Below, piece by piece: positions 1 through 11,730 of a stretch of 64,000 bases of DNA. The DNA is taken from contig MNCI01016010.1 in assembly GCA_015680685.1 (NCBI GenBank), positions 380,831 through 444,830 of the forward strand, in the 5' to 3' direction. Both the position numbers and the translations under genes were made by a program. Within the stretch, counting starts at the first letter, position 1, and each line of letters opens with the position of its first letter. The notes beneath the pieces were generated by a model. That model saw only the letters and a program-made list of their open reading frames with translations, ran no database searches and was not told the DNA's origin. The stretch comes from Gnetum montanum. Taxonomy: Eukaryota > Streptophyta > Gnetopsida > Gnetales > Gnetaceae.

Positions 1-800
1 AGGCTCAGCGTACACCAAAATGTACCCAACATACACACATGGAAATGCTTCATTTTAAGGTCAAAAATTGATTTTCAAGTGCCTGTGATGATGCCTAATA
101 GTTGTCCTACCTTTGGGAGTCGATTTTAGGTGAAAATATTGCCCTTTGGTGCCTGTTTTGGACCGTTTCTGGTGGTGTACGTTGGGCTGCACGCTGGGCG
201 TGCAGAGTACGTATGCTCAGCCTACAGGTCATGGAAGTGCATCATTTCGAGGTTGAAACTTAATTCTCGGGTGCCTGAGAGCTACTGGGAACCTTGGGAA
301 AGGTCTTGGGGGTCCAGATGCTCAGTTTTGGCATGTTTCAACTCATTTTTGGGGCCCAAAAGTTGTTGTACATTGGTTGCACGTTGGGCGTATAGGAATG
401 AAAGACCATCATTTGGAGCCCAAAATTTGATTTTCAAGTGCCTGAGAGCTACTAGGGACCTTGGGGAAGGTCCTAGAGGGTCCAAACACTTAGTTTTGGC
501 ATGCTTCAACTCATTTTTGGGGCCCAAAAGTTGTTGTATGCTGGCTTCATGCTGGGCGTGTACGCTGGGCGTACAGGAATGAAAGACCATCATTTGGAGC
601 CCAAAATTTGATTTTCAAGTGTGTGAGAGCTATTGGGGACCTTAGGGAAGGTCCTGGGGGGTCTAGGTGCTCAATTCTGGCATGTTTTGACTCATTTTTG
701 GTGTCCAACAGTTGCTGTACGTTGGGCATGTATAGGCCAGCGTACAGGATGCATACTTAGTGAAAACCAAGTATTTTGAGCTCAAGATTTTCCAGGTTTG
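1..800. repeat. Tandem repeat, ~180 bp unit, about 4.5 copies
   Basis: Units begin near 79, 271, 438 and 619 and measure roughly 167-192 bp; the window opens inside the end of a preceding unit. Each unit runs from a GTGCCTGAGAGCTA-type start, through a TTGGGGCCCAAAAGTTG block, to a TACGCTGGGCGTACAGG block with short internal palindromes, and ends CAAAATTTGATTTTCAA. Units 2 and 3 are most alike and unit 1 is most diverged. Overlapping open frames in both strands are by-products of the repeat and have no recognisable domain. It could be a minisatellite or an array inside an unrecognised element. Bases 801-973 are non-repetitive and show nothing recognisable. Confidence 0.75.
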
Positions 801-973
801 ATGCCGAGATGTCATTGTAGTGTTCTGTGGATCCCAGGGAACCATTTCTTGTTGAGTTTGACTCTTCTTGAAGCTGTCTGTGAGGCCCTCAAGCTTCAGT
901 CATGTTGGGGAGCATCATGACTTAGCTCAATTCTTGTTGGAGAAGTACTAAGCTCAGAATTTTGTGGTGTTTC

Positions 974-1527
974 ACTCCATCATTACAGCATTCACTTAGT
1001 TTTTAATTATTTAATTGTTATTATTATTTATTTTTTTCTTAATTAATATTTCTTTACCATCATTTACTATTCCTGTTGTTAAATGCGGAATGAGTACAAA
1101 TTAATCACGAACATTTAAGTGTAACTACTTGGTAACCCAGTAGCATATTTAGGAGTGTTCAAGTAATATGCACTTGGTAATCCCAAAAGTAGTACATGAG
1201 GTCCAAGATGTGCACAAATGATTAAGGACAGATTCTCATCACACTTAGGCTAACTTAGACTTCATTTTCTATTGCTTATTAGTTTAATCTAGATTATTTT
1301 CCATTATCTCTAGGAGTAGCCTAGTGTCAGAAGTCATATCATACACCTCACTCTAGACTAAACCATACATGACCAAGTAAATACTAGTCCAGGTGAGAAG
1401 ATAGTGAACTATGATGAACGTGTAACTATCTAGATACCACAACTAGTCTATCTATAGAGTTCAACCAAATCATGCATGAACACTTGTATTCATATGGTTG
1501 AGTGTAGGGGTACCCCACCACTTATCA
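974..1527 (+). repeat. Truncated 5' LTR (U5 only) of element 1
   Basis: Matches 9015-9568 of the 3' LTR from the ACTCCATCA block to the terminal TATCA. The first ~310 bp, holding U3, the TATA-like box and the AATAAA signal, are missing. The break lies only a few bases after where AATAAAGATCGAGATT would be, close to the expected R/U5 boundary. Confidence 0.85.
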
Positions 1528-1528
1528 T

Positions 1529-1546
1529 TGGTGTTGTTGGTAAGGA
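1529..1546 (+). other. Primer-binding site of element 1 (tRNA-Asp type)
   Basis: TGGTGTTGTTGGTAAGGA follows the LTR end directly. The complement of the 3' end of plant tRNA-Asp is TGGCGCCGTTGCCGGGGA; most differences are C to T or G to A, as expected from deamination of methylated cytosines. The better preserved site of element 2 (14245) supports this reading. Confidence 0.75.
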
Positions 1547-1660
1547 CGGTGATAGTTATTTAGATTATTTATATCATACAAGATCTCTGTAACAAAGTAT
1601 TAACAATATATCTTTTAGAAAAGAAATTAATTTCAATTAAGTCACACATGATTCATAACA

Positions 1661-3700
1661 ATGTCTCTCTCACAAGACTATGATAACGCAACAACTAGTG
1701 AGACAATGCATTAGAGAACTAATGAGATTTATGATGAAGAGAAAGTTTAGAGTATTCAATCTTATGCAAGAGTCTCCCATGTACGTAAACAATGATAACA
1801 TCATCCCAACTCACAAATTCATAGCCTACCTAGTGACGATGAACCCTTGCTAGCCACTAAGAGCCTAATGCATATACAAGAGGCTATTTGAATATTTTGT
1901 AGGCATCGCAAGGAAAGCCGTTTACCTAGGATTGATTTAAACATTTGTTCCAAGTTTTTAGGAGGCTATGATTTAGATCCACAACATCATTTACAAGCCT
2001 TCCATGATGCTTATGTATGGAACAAGTATTGATAATGGGTGGCAAAGAATTAAGCTCTTTCCTATGATACTTGTTAGCTAAGAAAAGGTATGGTAAATTT
2101 TTTAAAGCCAAAATCAATTCTCAGTTGGCCAAAAATGGTAGAACTCTTCACTAAAAGATATCAAACCTATGCAAGAGTGTTAGCATTGAGGAGAAAAATC
2201 CAAGAATGGAAACAAGTGCAACATGAATCCTTGGACATGGCCTTAGAAAGATATTACTCTTTTTTAAACAAATGCCCAAGCCATGGATTCTCCAAGGAAA
2301 GGCTAATGTACCACATCATGGATGGGCTTCGTAATGAAACAAGGGAGACCCTATGAATGTATGCCCTAGGTCAACTATATGAACTACAAACCCACTAGTT
2401 CCAAGAGCTTATTAGGTAGGTAGCAAAAGAAGAAGGAGAAATAGCTAAATAGGAGAATGTTGAAAGCTCTCATTGGGACCAAAATCTCAAAATAACAAAG
2501 GTCCATGATCATGAAGAGGAGAAATCAACTCACCTCAAGGAGGTGGAATCATCTTTGCCAATACTACAATCACTAGATGAAATTGAAGTAAAGATCAATA
2601 AGATGGTGGAATGGGTACATGAAAAATGCAAAGAATATGCCTACATTATTAGAGGTGGAACTATGCCAAATTAAGAAATAGGATAGGACACCATGCAACA
2701 ATCAGAGCGAAGGGTTGAAGAAAATAAGAATAGGAGCTCAATTGGCAATCATACGTATCAATGTAATGTTTGCCTATATGATCATCCCAAAGGTCAATGC
2801 CCAGTCTTGTCACATTTACATGCACATCAGGGAGGAATGTTACATCCAGACTTCGTACAGAAATACCATATTCAACCATAGTGGCAAAACCCCAGTCGTG
2901 GCAGAGGCCACTACTAAATCGACCACACCCTTTGTATGTCCCAATGCCAAATGTTTATTATGTTCAACATCCTATTTCTCTAACCAGATCAAGATCCTCT
3001 ACTTCACCACATCATTATCATTCTCTTGAGTAGTATCCACCCATGTCCTCTCCAACAATCCCATCACCTCACATTCCTTACACTTCTTCTCACCCTCAAT
3101 ATTCTCTTCCTTCACCTCCTTTCACATAGCCACCAGTTGTGCTAGAAGGTTTTGCACCATAACACCAACCCAAAAACATTACTTGTGCTGCTACTGTCAA
3201 CAACAGTGGGAACCCTCCACAATGTCAAAAGAATCCTTTCTTTAGGCATGACCATAAAAAGAGATAGCATGGTTCCAAAACCACTACATCCTCCAACTTA
3301 ACACAAGTTCAATGTTGTGATGCATCTACCTCTTCGAACTCAACACATCTTGTTAGTTTATCAAGGCCACAAAGTAATGCTCCAACAACCATGCAACCCA
3401 ATGAATATAGCCATGTAAGGAGACATATCGATCCTTGCATACCATCTTATGGTCATGGGTGCCATAGTGGGTTAGCTCCTTATCACATGGCCACATCTTA
3501 TAATCTGCCCCACTATGCTTACTTTAATCAAGTGTGTGAACCCCAATTTGGGTACATTCCAACCACCACATCAAAGGACACCCAGTGGTTTGGATATGAT
3601 CATACTCTAATGTTTCTAAACTGCTTGGATTCAAATGTTCCATTTATCAATTCTAGCCATACTCAAAGGATTAGTTATGGGGGATATCCTCTATTCTAAC
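1661..3700 (+). pseudogene. gag pseudogene of element 1
   Basis: Remnant of the capsid/nucleocapsid polyprotein. An ATG at 1661 starts a frame (MSLSQDYDN) soon broken by stops. The retrotransposon-gag core is clearest at 1940-2356: an L-GGYDLDPQHHLQAFHDAY block, then WPKMVELFTKRYQTYARV and MYHIMDGLRNETRETL. Corresponding blocks occur in elements 2, B and C. A knuckle-like CNVCLYDHPKGQC (C-x2-C-x3-H-x4-C) lies near 2763; the spacing is one residue short of the usual CCHC. A Pro/Gln/Ser-rich tail follows to about 3700, where the frame ends at a purine tract (TTATGGGGGATATC). No protease motif follows. Confidence 0.7.
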
Positions 3701-5733
3701 AAGAAGAATTAGTAAATGTTTTTCCTTTTTATTTTATTTTATAATTTTTTGTTTTCAATTCTTCATTTTTAATTTGTTGTTTTCTGATTTTTTGATTTCT
3801 AATTTTTCATCTTTCAATTTGTTGTTTTATCTTTTTATTTTTTATTTTATCCTTTTATGGGTAATCTCATCTATGAATAAAAAACACTCATGTGACTCAT
3901 TGGTTGAGGTGTTATTCTATGCTATCAAGTCTCAGGTGATTACTTATTTGGACAGTGAGCCCACAACATCCACCCACCAATTCTATTAATAAGAGGTTCT
4001 ACTTTGGGTATGATGATATTCTTTCCATCATTAAAAATTAAAGTAATTTTGTGCTCATCATGCCTAGAGTGAGGAATGATGGACTAAGAAGGAATAGCTA
4101 GGGTGTGACATCAAGGGGCCTTGTGGATTCTTTTTGGTAACATCTATAGCTGCTATGATGTATCTTGGTTGTACTAAGATCCTTGTAGATCTAACAAAAA
4201 ATGGGAGTAAGAATAATAAAGGCACTCAATAAAGAAACTCAAAGCTATTCTGGGGGTTCCACTGGAAAGACATGCATCTATGCTTGAAGGTTGGTGGCTT
4301 CTTCGGTTCACTGTTAGAAAGGAAAAAGTGCCAAAGTAGCTAAAAGAAGAAAAGAAAAGCAAAGAAAAGGAAAAGAAAATAAAACATTGAAGAAATGACC
4401 GAAGGAAAAAAAACATTCCACCCATCAATTCCAAAGCACTCCTCCCTTGGACAAAATACCAAGTGATCATACACCTTGTTGTCATGGTGCTCTTATGGTT
4501 GTCCATCATTGGATGAAACAATGTGATATCACTGATTGAAAGAATGGACTTGGTCTTGATTTTGGAGCAATGCCTAATGACACATTAATCACACCTCACA
4601 CTTAGGATTCATTGTGCCCAGGGTTAGTGACCTCATGTCTTGATCTCTATAATCCCTTCTATGATTCGTCTCATCTCCCTACCCATGTATTTTTGACTTG
4701 TATCTTGTGTCGCATAGAACTCATACCTCATAATGGTGGTATCTACATGTGTGTATGTTGTGAAACTAGTGTGGATTATATTTAACCCTTTTAGTGCCTA
4801 CGAACATTTTTAGGTGTGGTTATGTAAGGGCATGATAGGTACAAACCTGCTTTGGGGAGGATCCACTTGCCTAACTTTTGTAATTTGCACTCATTGCACA
4901 TCATCATCACATCATTTTATACCCTCTAAGTACTACATTGCTAAATTTATTCTTTCCTTTATCATCATTTTAATTCATATGTTCCTGTGTACCACTACAT
5001 GTCCTTTTTCCTCACCTTATTGATGAACTTCATTGTAAAATTCCACTTCATTACACTTCTGGTTCCTTTTGGTCTCTTCAATATTATCCTAGACCTTTGG
5101 AATTAACCTTAAATCCTTCATTTTTGGCCTTGGAAATTCAAAAATTTATCAATTTTTCCAAGTACCCTATTTTCAATGGGACACGATATCAGGTACGCAA
5201 TATCGTGTCTATAAAAACTATATATAGGGACCCCATCATGCATGTCAATGTTATTTTTCACTATTCATGCAAGGGCAGTTGTTGAAATTTTCTTCTGCAA
5301 ATTTTGATGCTCTAAGCACCTATCATTCCAACTTCCATATCTTGCTCATTAACTCTCTGATTCTTGTTCCAATCAAACTTGTCTAAACTCGAAGTGTTTA
5401 ACTTAGTCATGAGGGAGGGGTATGCTCCAAGTTGTGCATAGTTTTTTCAAAATTAATCATTTCCCAAAGGATATCATAAAGGGTAAATGACCTTAAAAAT
5501 GTTAAAAACATTTGCCAAATTAATTATACCTCTTCAAACATACCATGAAAGTTATTTTTTGAAGTCACCTAATCAAATTGGGCCTAATATCAAAACTTTT
5601 AGGGGAAATTTTTGTAAAATTTTCTAACTCTAAATCACACTAGAAAAGAAATGAATTTATTAAAGGTAGGAAGTAAGCTATAAATCAAATTTTGTAAATA
5701 GCCTTATTAATCGTTAGTCCAATGTGATTGCAG
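3701..5733 (+). other. Conserved non-coding spacer of element 1
   Basis: About 2 kb without a credible reading frame; it opens with T-rich tracts. Short blocks recur in the same order in the spacers of elements 2, A, B and C: CAGTGAGCCCACAACATCC (3954), GGTGTGACATCAAGGGG (near 4105), a degraded AAAGCAC-CCTTGGACAAAAT block (near 4433), GGGGAGGATCCACTTGC (near 4855), then a CCAACTTCCATA-type block before the acceptor. It ends in GTGATTGCAG immediately before the ORF2 ATG. The only open frames are short and share nothing with known families. Confidence 0.7.
5181..5225 (+). promoter_or_regulatory. U3-like palindrome with TATA-like box upstream of ORF2
   Basis: ACACGATAT (5181-5189) and ATATCGTGT (5200-5208) form a perfect 9 bp inverted repeat, followed at 5209 by CTATAAAAAC and then TATATATAGGG. 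GATATC-type palindromes also fill the U3 of this element's own 3' LTR (8730-8805), followed there by CCTATAAGTA at 8815. An internal promoter for ORF2 is inferred from this resemblance; no transcription evidence is available here. Confidence 0.45.
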
Positions 5734-8530
5734 ATGGCCCCTAAAAGAGGACAACAAGGAGGAACCTCTTAGGGTGCATCCAAATGACCAAGGAGAGGCA
5801 AAGGCTAGGTGTCTCTTGAGGAACATATAGAGTACTAGGCATAGTCATTCAACATCCATCAAGAACTTTCATGTTACTATGCAATCAGGACATGCTGAAG
5901 ATGGAGATGGTGGGGCACCTAAATAGGGATAACATCTCACATTGTCTTCGGAATGTGTTTAGGAAATTCATGAAAGGTCCATGTCAATAGCTATGATTGT
6001 GAAACTTAGTTTTGGATTTTTCACTGAGTTTGCTCCTAAAGCAGTTAGGGACCAACTTAAAGGGTCTCCACTATGGCCTATTCTCTTTGAAAGTGGTGAT
6101 TGGTACCTAGGAGAGATGTACCAATTTTGGCACAACAAAGAAGAAGGCACCATTTTTGATATTGGTGGTATTTCTATTGATTTATCTACCAAAGCCATTT
6201 CAAAAGTTCTAAATCTTCCAAATACAAGGCCAAAGGTTGCTCACTTGTCCACTCATTCCAATGATGATGTGTGAAAGATATGGTTGAAAAGGACGTACGA
6301 CAAGGAAGATAAAGCATATGGAGAGCTTACACTTGAAGAGAGAATCTACTTCAAAATCAGCACATATCACATTTTTCAACAAAAGGTTTAAATAGAATTT
6401 TCACATATGCAGTCAAAGGAAGGGCCATCTTGATGGAAAAGGTTAATGCCAACTTACCCCATCTATATCTTATAGAAATTTTGAGGTGGTTTGAAGAATG
6501 TAAGACAGGGAAGTTTACATTTCCCTTACCCTATCTCATTAGGAAGCTGTGTCGACATGTTGGAATTCTGGGGTACACCAATGATGTCCCCCAAAAGGAC
6601 CAAAATATTTCATTTGTTGAATTATTGAAACCACCAGCTCTAAGGAAAAATGCTGGTGAGACACTAGAGCTGGAACAAGAGCAAGTGGCTAAGCCCACTA
6701 CACCTCAACCTACAGGGACTAGCCAACTTCCAGATACAAGGCCCAATCTACAATAGGAAGTGGGGCCCAGAATACAACCTATAGGTCAGTAAGACCAACT
6801 ACGACTAACGCTACAAGAGTATCGACTGTCGATGAGCCATCTTAGGGCCATTGTTGAAATGGTTAGTTGGGGAAGCCGTGATGAAATAAATCTTTTCAAG
6901 GTCATTGATGATGTCGTATGATCCACAGTTTTAATTAATCATGCATGGGGTGAGGTGTCTATCCAAATAAGAGGAGGGGAATCACATTGGTCACAATAGA
7001 TCTCTAGAAATGCTGCATCCTTTTAGGTGTAATTAGAAACTAGTGAAGGAACCATAGTAGTGGTCATGTAGCACCAAGATGCAGTGGAAGTAGCAGAAGT
7101 GGTCACAAACCACATTGAAGAATCATTTAATGTCCCTATTATGTCACTGGTGGATTTTATGGGAGCACACAATGCTCAAACCTTGGCCAGCCCCTCAATG
7201 ACTCCTGTGGAGCATGAGGATGTTCTAAATTGGTTGTTGCAGATAGGACAAGTGATGGTGTCCTTGTTTGACATCCCTCAAGATGTCACAACAACTCAAT
7301 CAGACCTCATCTCCACAAAAGGAAAGCTAGTCATGGTAGAGGTTAGGGTCGAGCATGCAGAGGAAGTGTTAAAAAGACTCTAAGAAAAGCTCATCACCCT
7401 ACAAGCTGCATAGCGGGATTCATTCCAATTCATCCTTGTAGACCAGCTAGAATCCTTTTGGATGAAGCAGCTAACCAAATTGTTGGCAGAGAATAACAAA
7501 GTGGTTAAGAGAAAAGAGAGGGCTAATTGGGATGCTTCTAAGGTATAAACTCAAACGTATGCACATGCTAAAGCACTTGAGGCCTTACAAGAAGAGAATA
7601 AGCTCCTCGCTACCAAAAATCTTTGGTTGACCACAGTTGAAAAATAGAAGAATGTTCTCAAGGAAAATTTTCAGCAATTTTGAGAACAATTAATAAGGAT
7701 AAACTAGGATATGAATCGCTTGGCTAGAAAAAATAGAACCCTCCCAATGAAGGAGGTATGCACAATTCATTAGAAGACAGTAATTGAAATAAGTGCATGG
7801 CAAAATGAGGCCAAGCGACATGAGAAGTTCAAAGAGCATTTTAGAGATCAAGTGGGTATGTACAAGTAAGTGATTGAGAAAGAAATCCATATGGCCAAAG
7901 CCCACATTAACACACTCAATGCTCAGAACACTGATTGGCAAGCAATATTGGATACTTATTCCTTTGTCCACCAAGTTGAATTAAAAAGTTGGGACCTATA
8001 GACACAAGACCTCATGGAGTACATGGAGTTGGCAAACCTATGGTATGCCAACTTAGCCATGTTGACAGCAGGATGCTCGAGAATAAAATTGAAAAAGCAA
8101 GTAGCAACCACCTACCCAAAGTATGAAATAGAATTTTTTGAACACAAGAAGATGCTGTAGAAATTAGAAGTGGAAAATTCTAAATTAGAGGTGGTAAAAA
8201 CCAACTACCAAGGATAGAAGGATGTCACAGTAGATTTGGCTCGATGGCTCATAGACTACAAAGAATGCAAGGACAAAGCTAGAGCCTATGAAGAGGAACG
8301 ACAACTGTTTGCGGCTTGGTATGTCAAGGCCAATCATATGTTCCCACAACTATTGTGCCATGGGAGGTGTTGACTCCATCAAACATTGGAGCATCAACAT
8401 GGATGACACAGACCCTTGGACTGAAGAAGAAAAGCTTCAGGTGATCTTTCAGAGACATCCAATTCCAAATCTTGGAGCACAAGATAAGGAAAAAAGACCC
8501 ATGAAGGAGCCACCATCACTTCCAACCAAT
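5734..8530 (+). pseudogene. ORF2 pseudogene of element 1 (post-pol, coiled-coil rich)
   Basis: Starts MAPKRGQQGG at the ATG that abuts GTGATTGCAG. The N-terminal third (5981-6274) carries a block with WPILFESGDWYLGEMYQFWHN and LSTKAISKVLNLPN. Corresponding blocks in A and C show this is one family; it resembles the plant-transposon-protein domain found in Athila-type ORFs. The rest, to about 8530, is Lys/Glu/Gln-rich with heptad-like spacing, suggesting coiled coils, and ends in a Pro-rich tail (EPPSLPTNF). In-frame stops are frequent, many TAG. I see no clear signal peptide or transmembrane segment, so an envelope role is not supported. The function is unknown. Confidence 0.65.
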
Positions 8531-8690
8531 TTTGTCTTTTGTAATTCTATGTTTGTGTCCCGATTTTTTTTGTTCAATCTCCCACTATAGCATGAGTAAA
8601 TTTCTAGTTGGTTAATAATCCCATACCTATCCATTGTGTAATCAATTGAATTCGTTCTCATTTTTTTTGACTCAAGAATGAGTCATTATT

Positions 8691-8704
8691 CATTCATGGG
8701 GGTA
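8691..8704 (+). other. Polypurine tract of element 1
   Basis: CATTCATGGGGGTA directly precedes the 3' LTR start TGATGA at 8705. The same ATGGGGGTA-TGATG junction marks the 3' LTRs of elements 2, A and C, and CATGAGGGTA marks that of B. Confidence 0.75.
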
Positions 8705-9568
8705 TGATGAATTGTGATTTGCGAGGCCTCGATATCGGATCCTTGATATTGAGTATGTGATATCACATCCTGGATAATGATATTGAATACATGATATCGT
8801 GGTTCTTATGTTGGCCTATAAGTATGATACTTGGGCACATAGGAAAAGGGGGGATTTTTCAAGTGTTAGAGTAGAGTCTTTTTTGCTAGTTTTCAATTGA
8901 TTTTAGTTCTTTCCCTAGAGCAGGCCTGCAGTGTGATGATTGTAATTGTATGGAATCTTTATTCGAGTGTGATGTACTTGGACATGCACATGATCGGTAA
9001 TAAAGATCGAGATTACTCCATCAGTGCAGCATTCACTTAATTTTTAATTGTTTAATTTTTATTGTTATTTATTTTTTTCTTAATTAATATTTCTTTACCA
9101 TAATTTACTATTCCTATTGTTAAATGTGGAATGAGTACAAATTAATCATGAACATTTAAGTGTAACTACTTGGTAACCTAATAGCGTATCTAGGAGTGCT
9201 TAAGTAATATGTGCTTGGTAATCCTAGAAGTGGTACATGAGGTCCAAGACGTGCATGGATGACTAAGGACAGATGCTCATCACAGTTAGGCCAACTTAGA
9301 CTTCATTTTTTATTGCTTATTAGTTTAATTCAGATTATTTTCCATTATCTCTAGGAGTAGCCTAGTGTTAGAAGTCATATCATACAGCTCACTCTAGACT
9401 AAACCATACATGACCAAGTAAATACTAGTCCAGGTGGGAAGACAACAAACTTCGATCAATGTGTAACTATCTAGATACCACAACTAGTCTATTTGTAGAG
9501 TTCTATCGGATCATGCATGAACGCTTGTATTCATATGGTTGAGTGTAGGGGTACCTCACCACTCATCA
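8705..9568 (+). repeat. 3' LTR of element 1
   Basis: 864 bp, beginning TGATGA and ending CTCATCA. U3 holds GATATC palindromes (GTGATATCAC near 8758) in several decayed versions. There is a TATA-like CCTATAAGTA at 8815, and AATAAAGATCGAGATT near 8999 is the likely polyadenylation signal. A truncated relative lies at 59937-60401. Confidence 0.85.
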
Positions 9569-10095
9569 ACTAGCAGAGTGTGAAGGGCCTTCATTTGATG
9601 AATGTGATTAACAATAATCTATTAGCCTTACCAAAGGAGAAGCTAGAACTAATGCCTTAGTCTCTTAAAATATTTTACACAAGATGTTAGTCTTTAGAAT
9701 GCACTAGTAAGGTTTACAAGCCCATAGAAGTGGAAGGTAAATGCAAAGCAACTTTTAAAAGCTTTATCTATTAGGAGGCATACTAGTCATTCCCACTATG
9801 GATCTCATGTGCTACCTTAGATTGAGGATCCTTGATTACTAAGACCAAAACACTATACTCTTGCAATAGATGAAGAATTACAATTTTCTCTTTATTTTTT
9901 TAAAGAATTATAATTTTCATTTAAATGTGACAAGATATACAATCCTAACCTCTATATTGCACATCAATGTGTAGTGAAGTATTATGTAGTCTATTAAAAT
10001 GAATCCTAATTTGAGAAATATTTGACTACTTTTCTTGTTGATATCATTTATCATAAAGCACTTGAATCTTAGATTTGAATATAATGGGTGGATAG
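9569..10095 (+). pseudogene. Possible NLR leucine-rich-repeat remnant, left piece
   Basis: The plus-strand reading around 9613-9740 gives NNLLALPKEKLELMP, a stop, then SLKIFYTRC, which has the spacing of plant leucine-rich repeats. The frame is broken by several stops and no NB-ARC motif is seen. Past 9800 the sequence is AT-rich and uninformative. An LRR-like remnant also lies beyond the far side of element D (22565), so the two may be halves of one old resistance-gene relic split by D. That link is inference from position and the shared LRR character. Confidence 0.35.
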
Positions 10096-11041
10096 GAGAG
10101 ATGGATTAGGTTCACTTCAATAATTAATCACCTTCAAATACTAAATCCAAATATTTTGTAAAGACAAACCTTTTTGCTAGAAAACAAGAAAACTAACTAT
10201 CTTTAATTAATTAATTAGAAGATTATAATTGGGTTCTCAAAACCCACAACATCCAAAACCTTTCACCTTGAAACAATATTGCAAAAGCATAAGGCTCTAC
10301 AATCACACAATGGTTGTTCTTAATGCAAGACACAACCAATAGATAATCTCTCCTAAAACATAGGATTGAGATTTCAACTCACAAGTAAGACACGAGAATA
10401 GAACACATGGGCTAATACATCACATAATTGACCTTGGAGCTGTAATCACTAGTTGCACTCACTCAATGTGCTCTCAGACCCTTTCTTACTAAGCTCTCCA
10501 TACTTAAGAGCTCTTTTTCTTACTCATAGCATCAAAAAGTATGAATTACATTAATATTTATGGATAATAGAAGATAAGAAACCTAGAAATCTTTCCTTAA
10601 CTCCACTTAAGATTCTTGAGTTGTTTCCATAGTCATCTTAGCTTCTCCCTAGCTATTTCCATCCTTTTCTAACTTACCTCAGCTATTTTTTGAATTGGGA
10701 CAAGCAATTTTGATAGTTTTCCTGATTGTATGGATCATCTCTAAACTTAGAAAGACATCTTATATCAAGACTAGCTACAGGGAAGATGTCTCATGTGTAG
10801 ACCAGATGTCTCCTCCTGGTAGGAGATGTCTTAGGTAAGACATCTTATCGATAGTAAGATGTCTTCCTCGAGAATACTACACTCCTAATAAGATGTCTCC
10901 TATAACCTGAAGATGTCTTTAGCTAACCCCAAGCCTTATCTAGGATGTCTTCTTTCCCTCCAAAATGTCTTCAATAAGCCCAAAATCTATAAATGAAAAT
11001 GTAGGGAAGGAACAAAGGGGATAAAAAGAGGTGTCCCTACA
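10096..11041 (-). repeat. 3' LTR of element D (left copy)
   Basis: Aligns with 21604-22561. Its U3 on the minus strand (10753-10980 here) contains six AGATGTCT and two AGACATCT, the two single-deamination products of the palindrome AGACGTCT. The left boundary is uncertain by several bases because the terminal TG/CA is mutated. Confidence 0.75.
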
Positions 11042-11240
11042 CTAGCTCTTCCATTGTTTAACAAGTGTACTCATGTGAATAAGGGTGTAGGGGTAGAAGT
11101 GATACCTCACTCATGAAGTCTAGTCTCATGGATCCATATAGCATCATCCACAAGTTTTTCCTTCTAGTATATCAAATATTCATTCCTCTTGGCTCCCCAT
11201 GTGCTAGAAGCATCCCTCTACTTAAGTACAATTACCTTCC

Positions 11241-11730
11241 TCCATTAAAGCCTTCGATTGATCAATAGGCCCCTTAAAATCATTGATGCTATCTTATATG
11301 GTCTCTTCATCAATTGGTCCATGATAGTGCACAAGATTTGAAACATTAAACACAAAATACATAAATCAATCTCAAAAGCATTATCATTAATCTTAGCATT
11401 AACTTTAAAAGGACCAATCTTCTTGGTTTTCAATTTAGAGAAGTTAACACCTATCAACCACTTCTTCTTCAAGTCCACCCAAACCAAATCAACAATAGAA
11501 AAATTAGGATTTTATTTGTCATCATTTATATTGAGGACTCTCTCTAGAGACTTTTTCTCTAGATTTGATATTACTTGTGCATGGAGATCCCTTATCTCTT
11601 GCACAAAATTAGCACTAAGTTGAGCTTCATCATCAAAACTATTCCAAGTATCCATCATCTTTGGACAAAACTCATAGTTCACTTCAAATGGGCTTTTTCC
11701 AATGTAATCTAATTGATCTCTATTAATATT
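11241..11730 (-). pseudogene. Integrase C-terminal region of element D
   Basis: Read on the minus strand from ~11730: IGKSPFEVNYEFCPK, an alpha-helical stretch (AQLSANFVQEIRDLHAQV), then DLVWVDLKKKWLIGVNFSKLK and KKIGPFKVNAKINDNAFEIDL. This is the familiar C-terminal block of plant gypsy integrases, where the basic domain binds DNA just before the LTR. The HHCC finger and the DDE core that should precede it are missing. The end of the frame lies close to the left LTR, as expected for the 3' end of pol. Stops and a shift break the region, so it is not functional. Confidence 0.65.

Larger units (their letters stand above)
974..9568 (+). mobile_element. Athila-like Ty3/gypsy element 1, non-autonomous
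   Basis: A decayed LTR retrotransposon of about 8.6 kb. It has a truncated 5' LTR (974-1527), a tRNA-Asp-type primer site, a gag-like region, a long spacer, a second ORF, a purine tract and a full 3' LTR (8705-9568, 864 bp, TGATGA...TCATCA). Positions 974-1527 align with 9015-9568 almost end to end. There is no protease, reverse transcriptase, RNase H or integrase between gag (ending near 3700) and the spacer, so it would have needed enzymes from a relative such as element C. The 5' truncation means no target duplication can be recovered. Assignment to the Athila/Tat side of gypsy rests on the primer site and the ORF downstream of the gag-pol region; it is inference. Confidence 0.85.

Noticed and set aside
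130-845. Overlapping open frames of 60-150 codons on both strands
   Set aside because: They are produced by the ~180 bp tandem repeat; the same peptide recurs with each unit and no domain is present.
5097-5285. 62-codon frame in the element 1 spacer
   Set aside because: It overlaps the palindrome and TATA-like box and has no counterpart in the other spacers.
5734-8530. ORF2 as a viral-type envelope gene
   Set aside because: Position and splice-acceptor context fit, but no signal peptide, transmembrane helix or fusion-like segment is visible; the visible features are a plant-transposon-type block and coiled coils.
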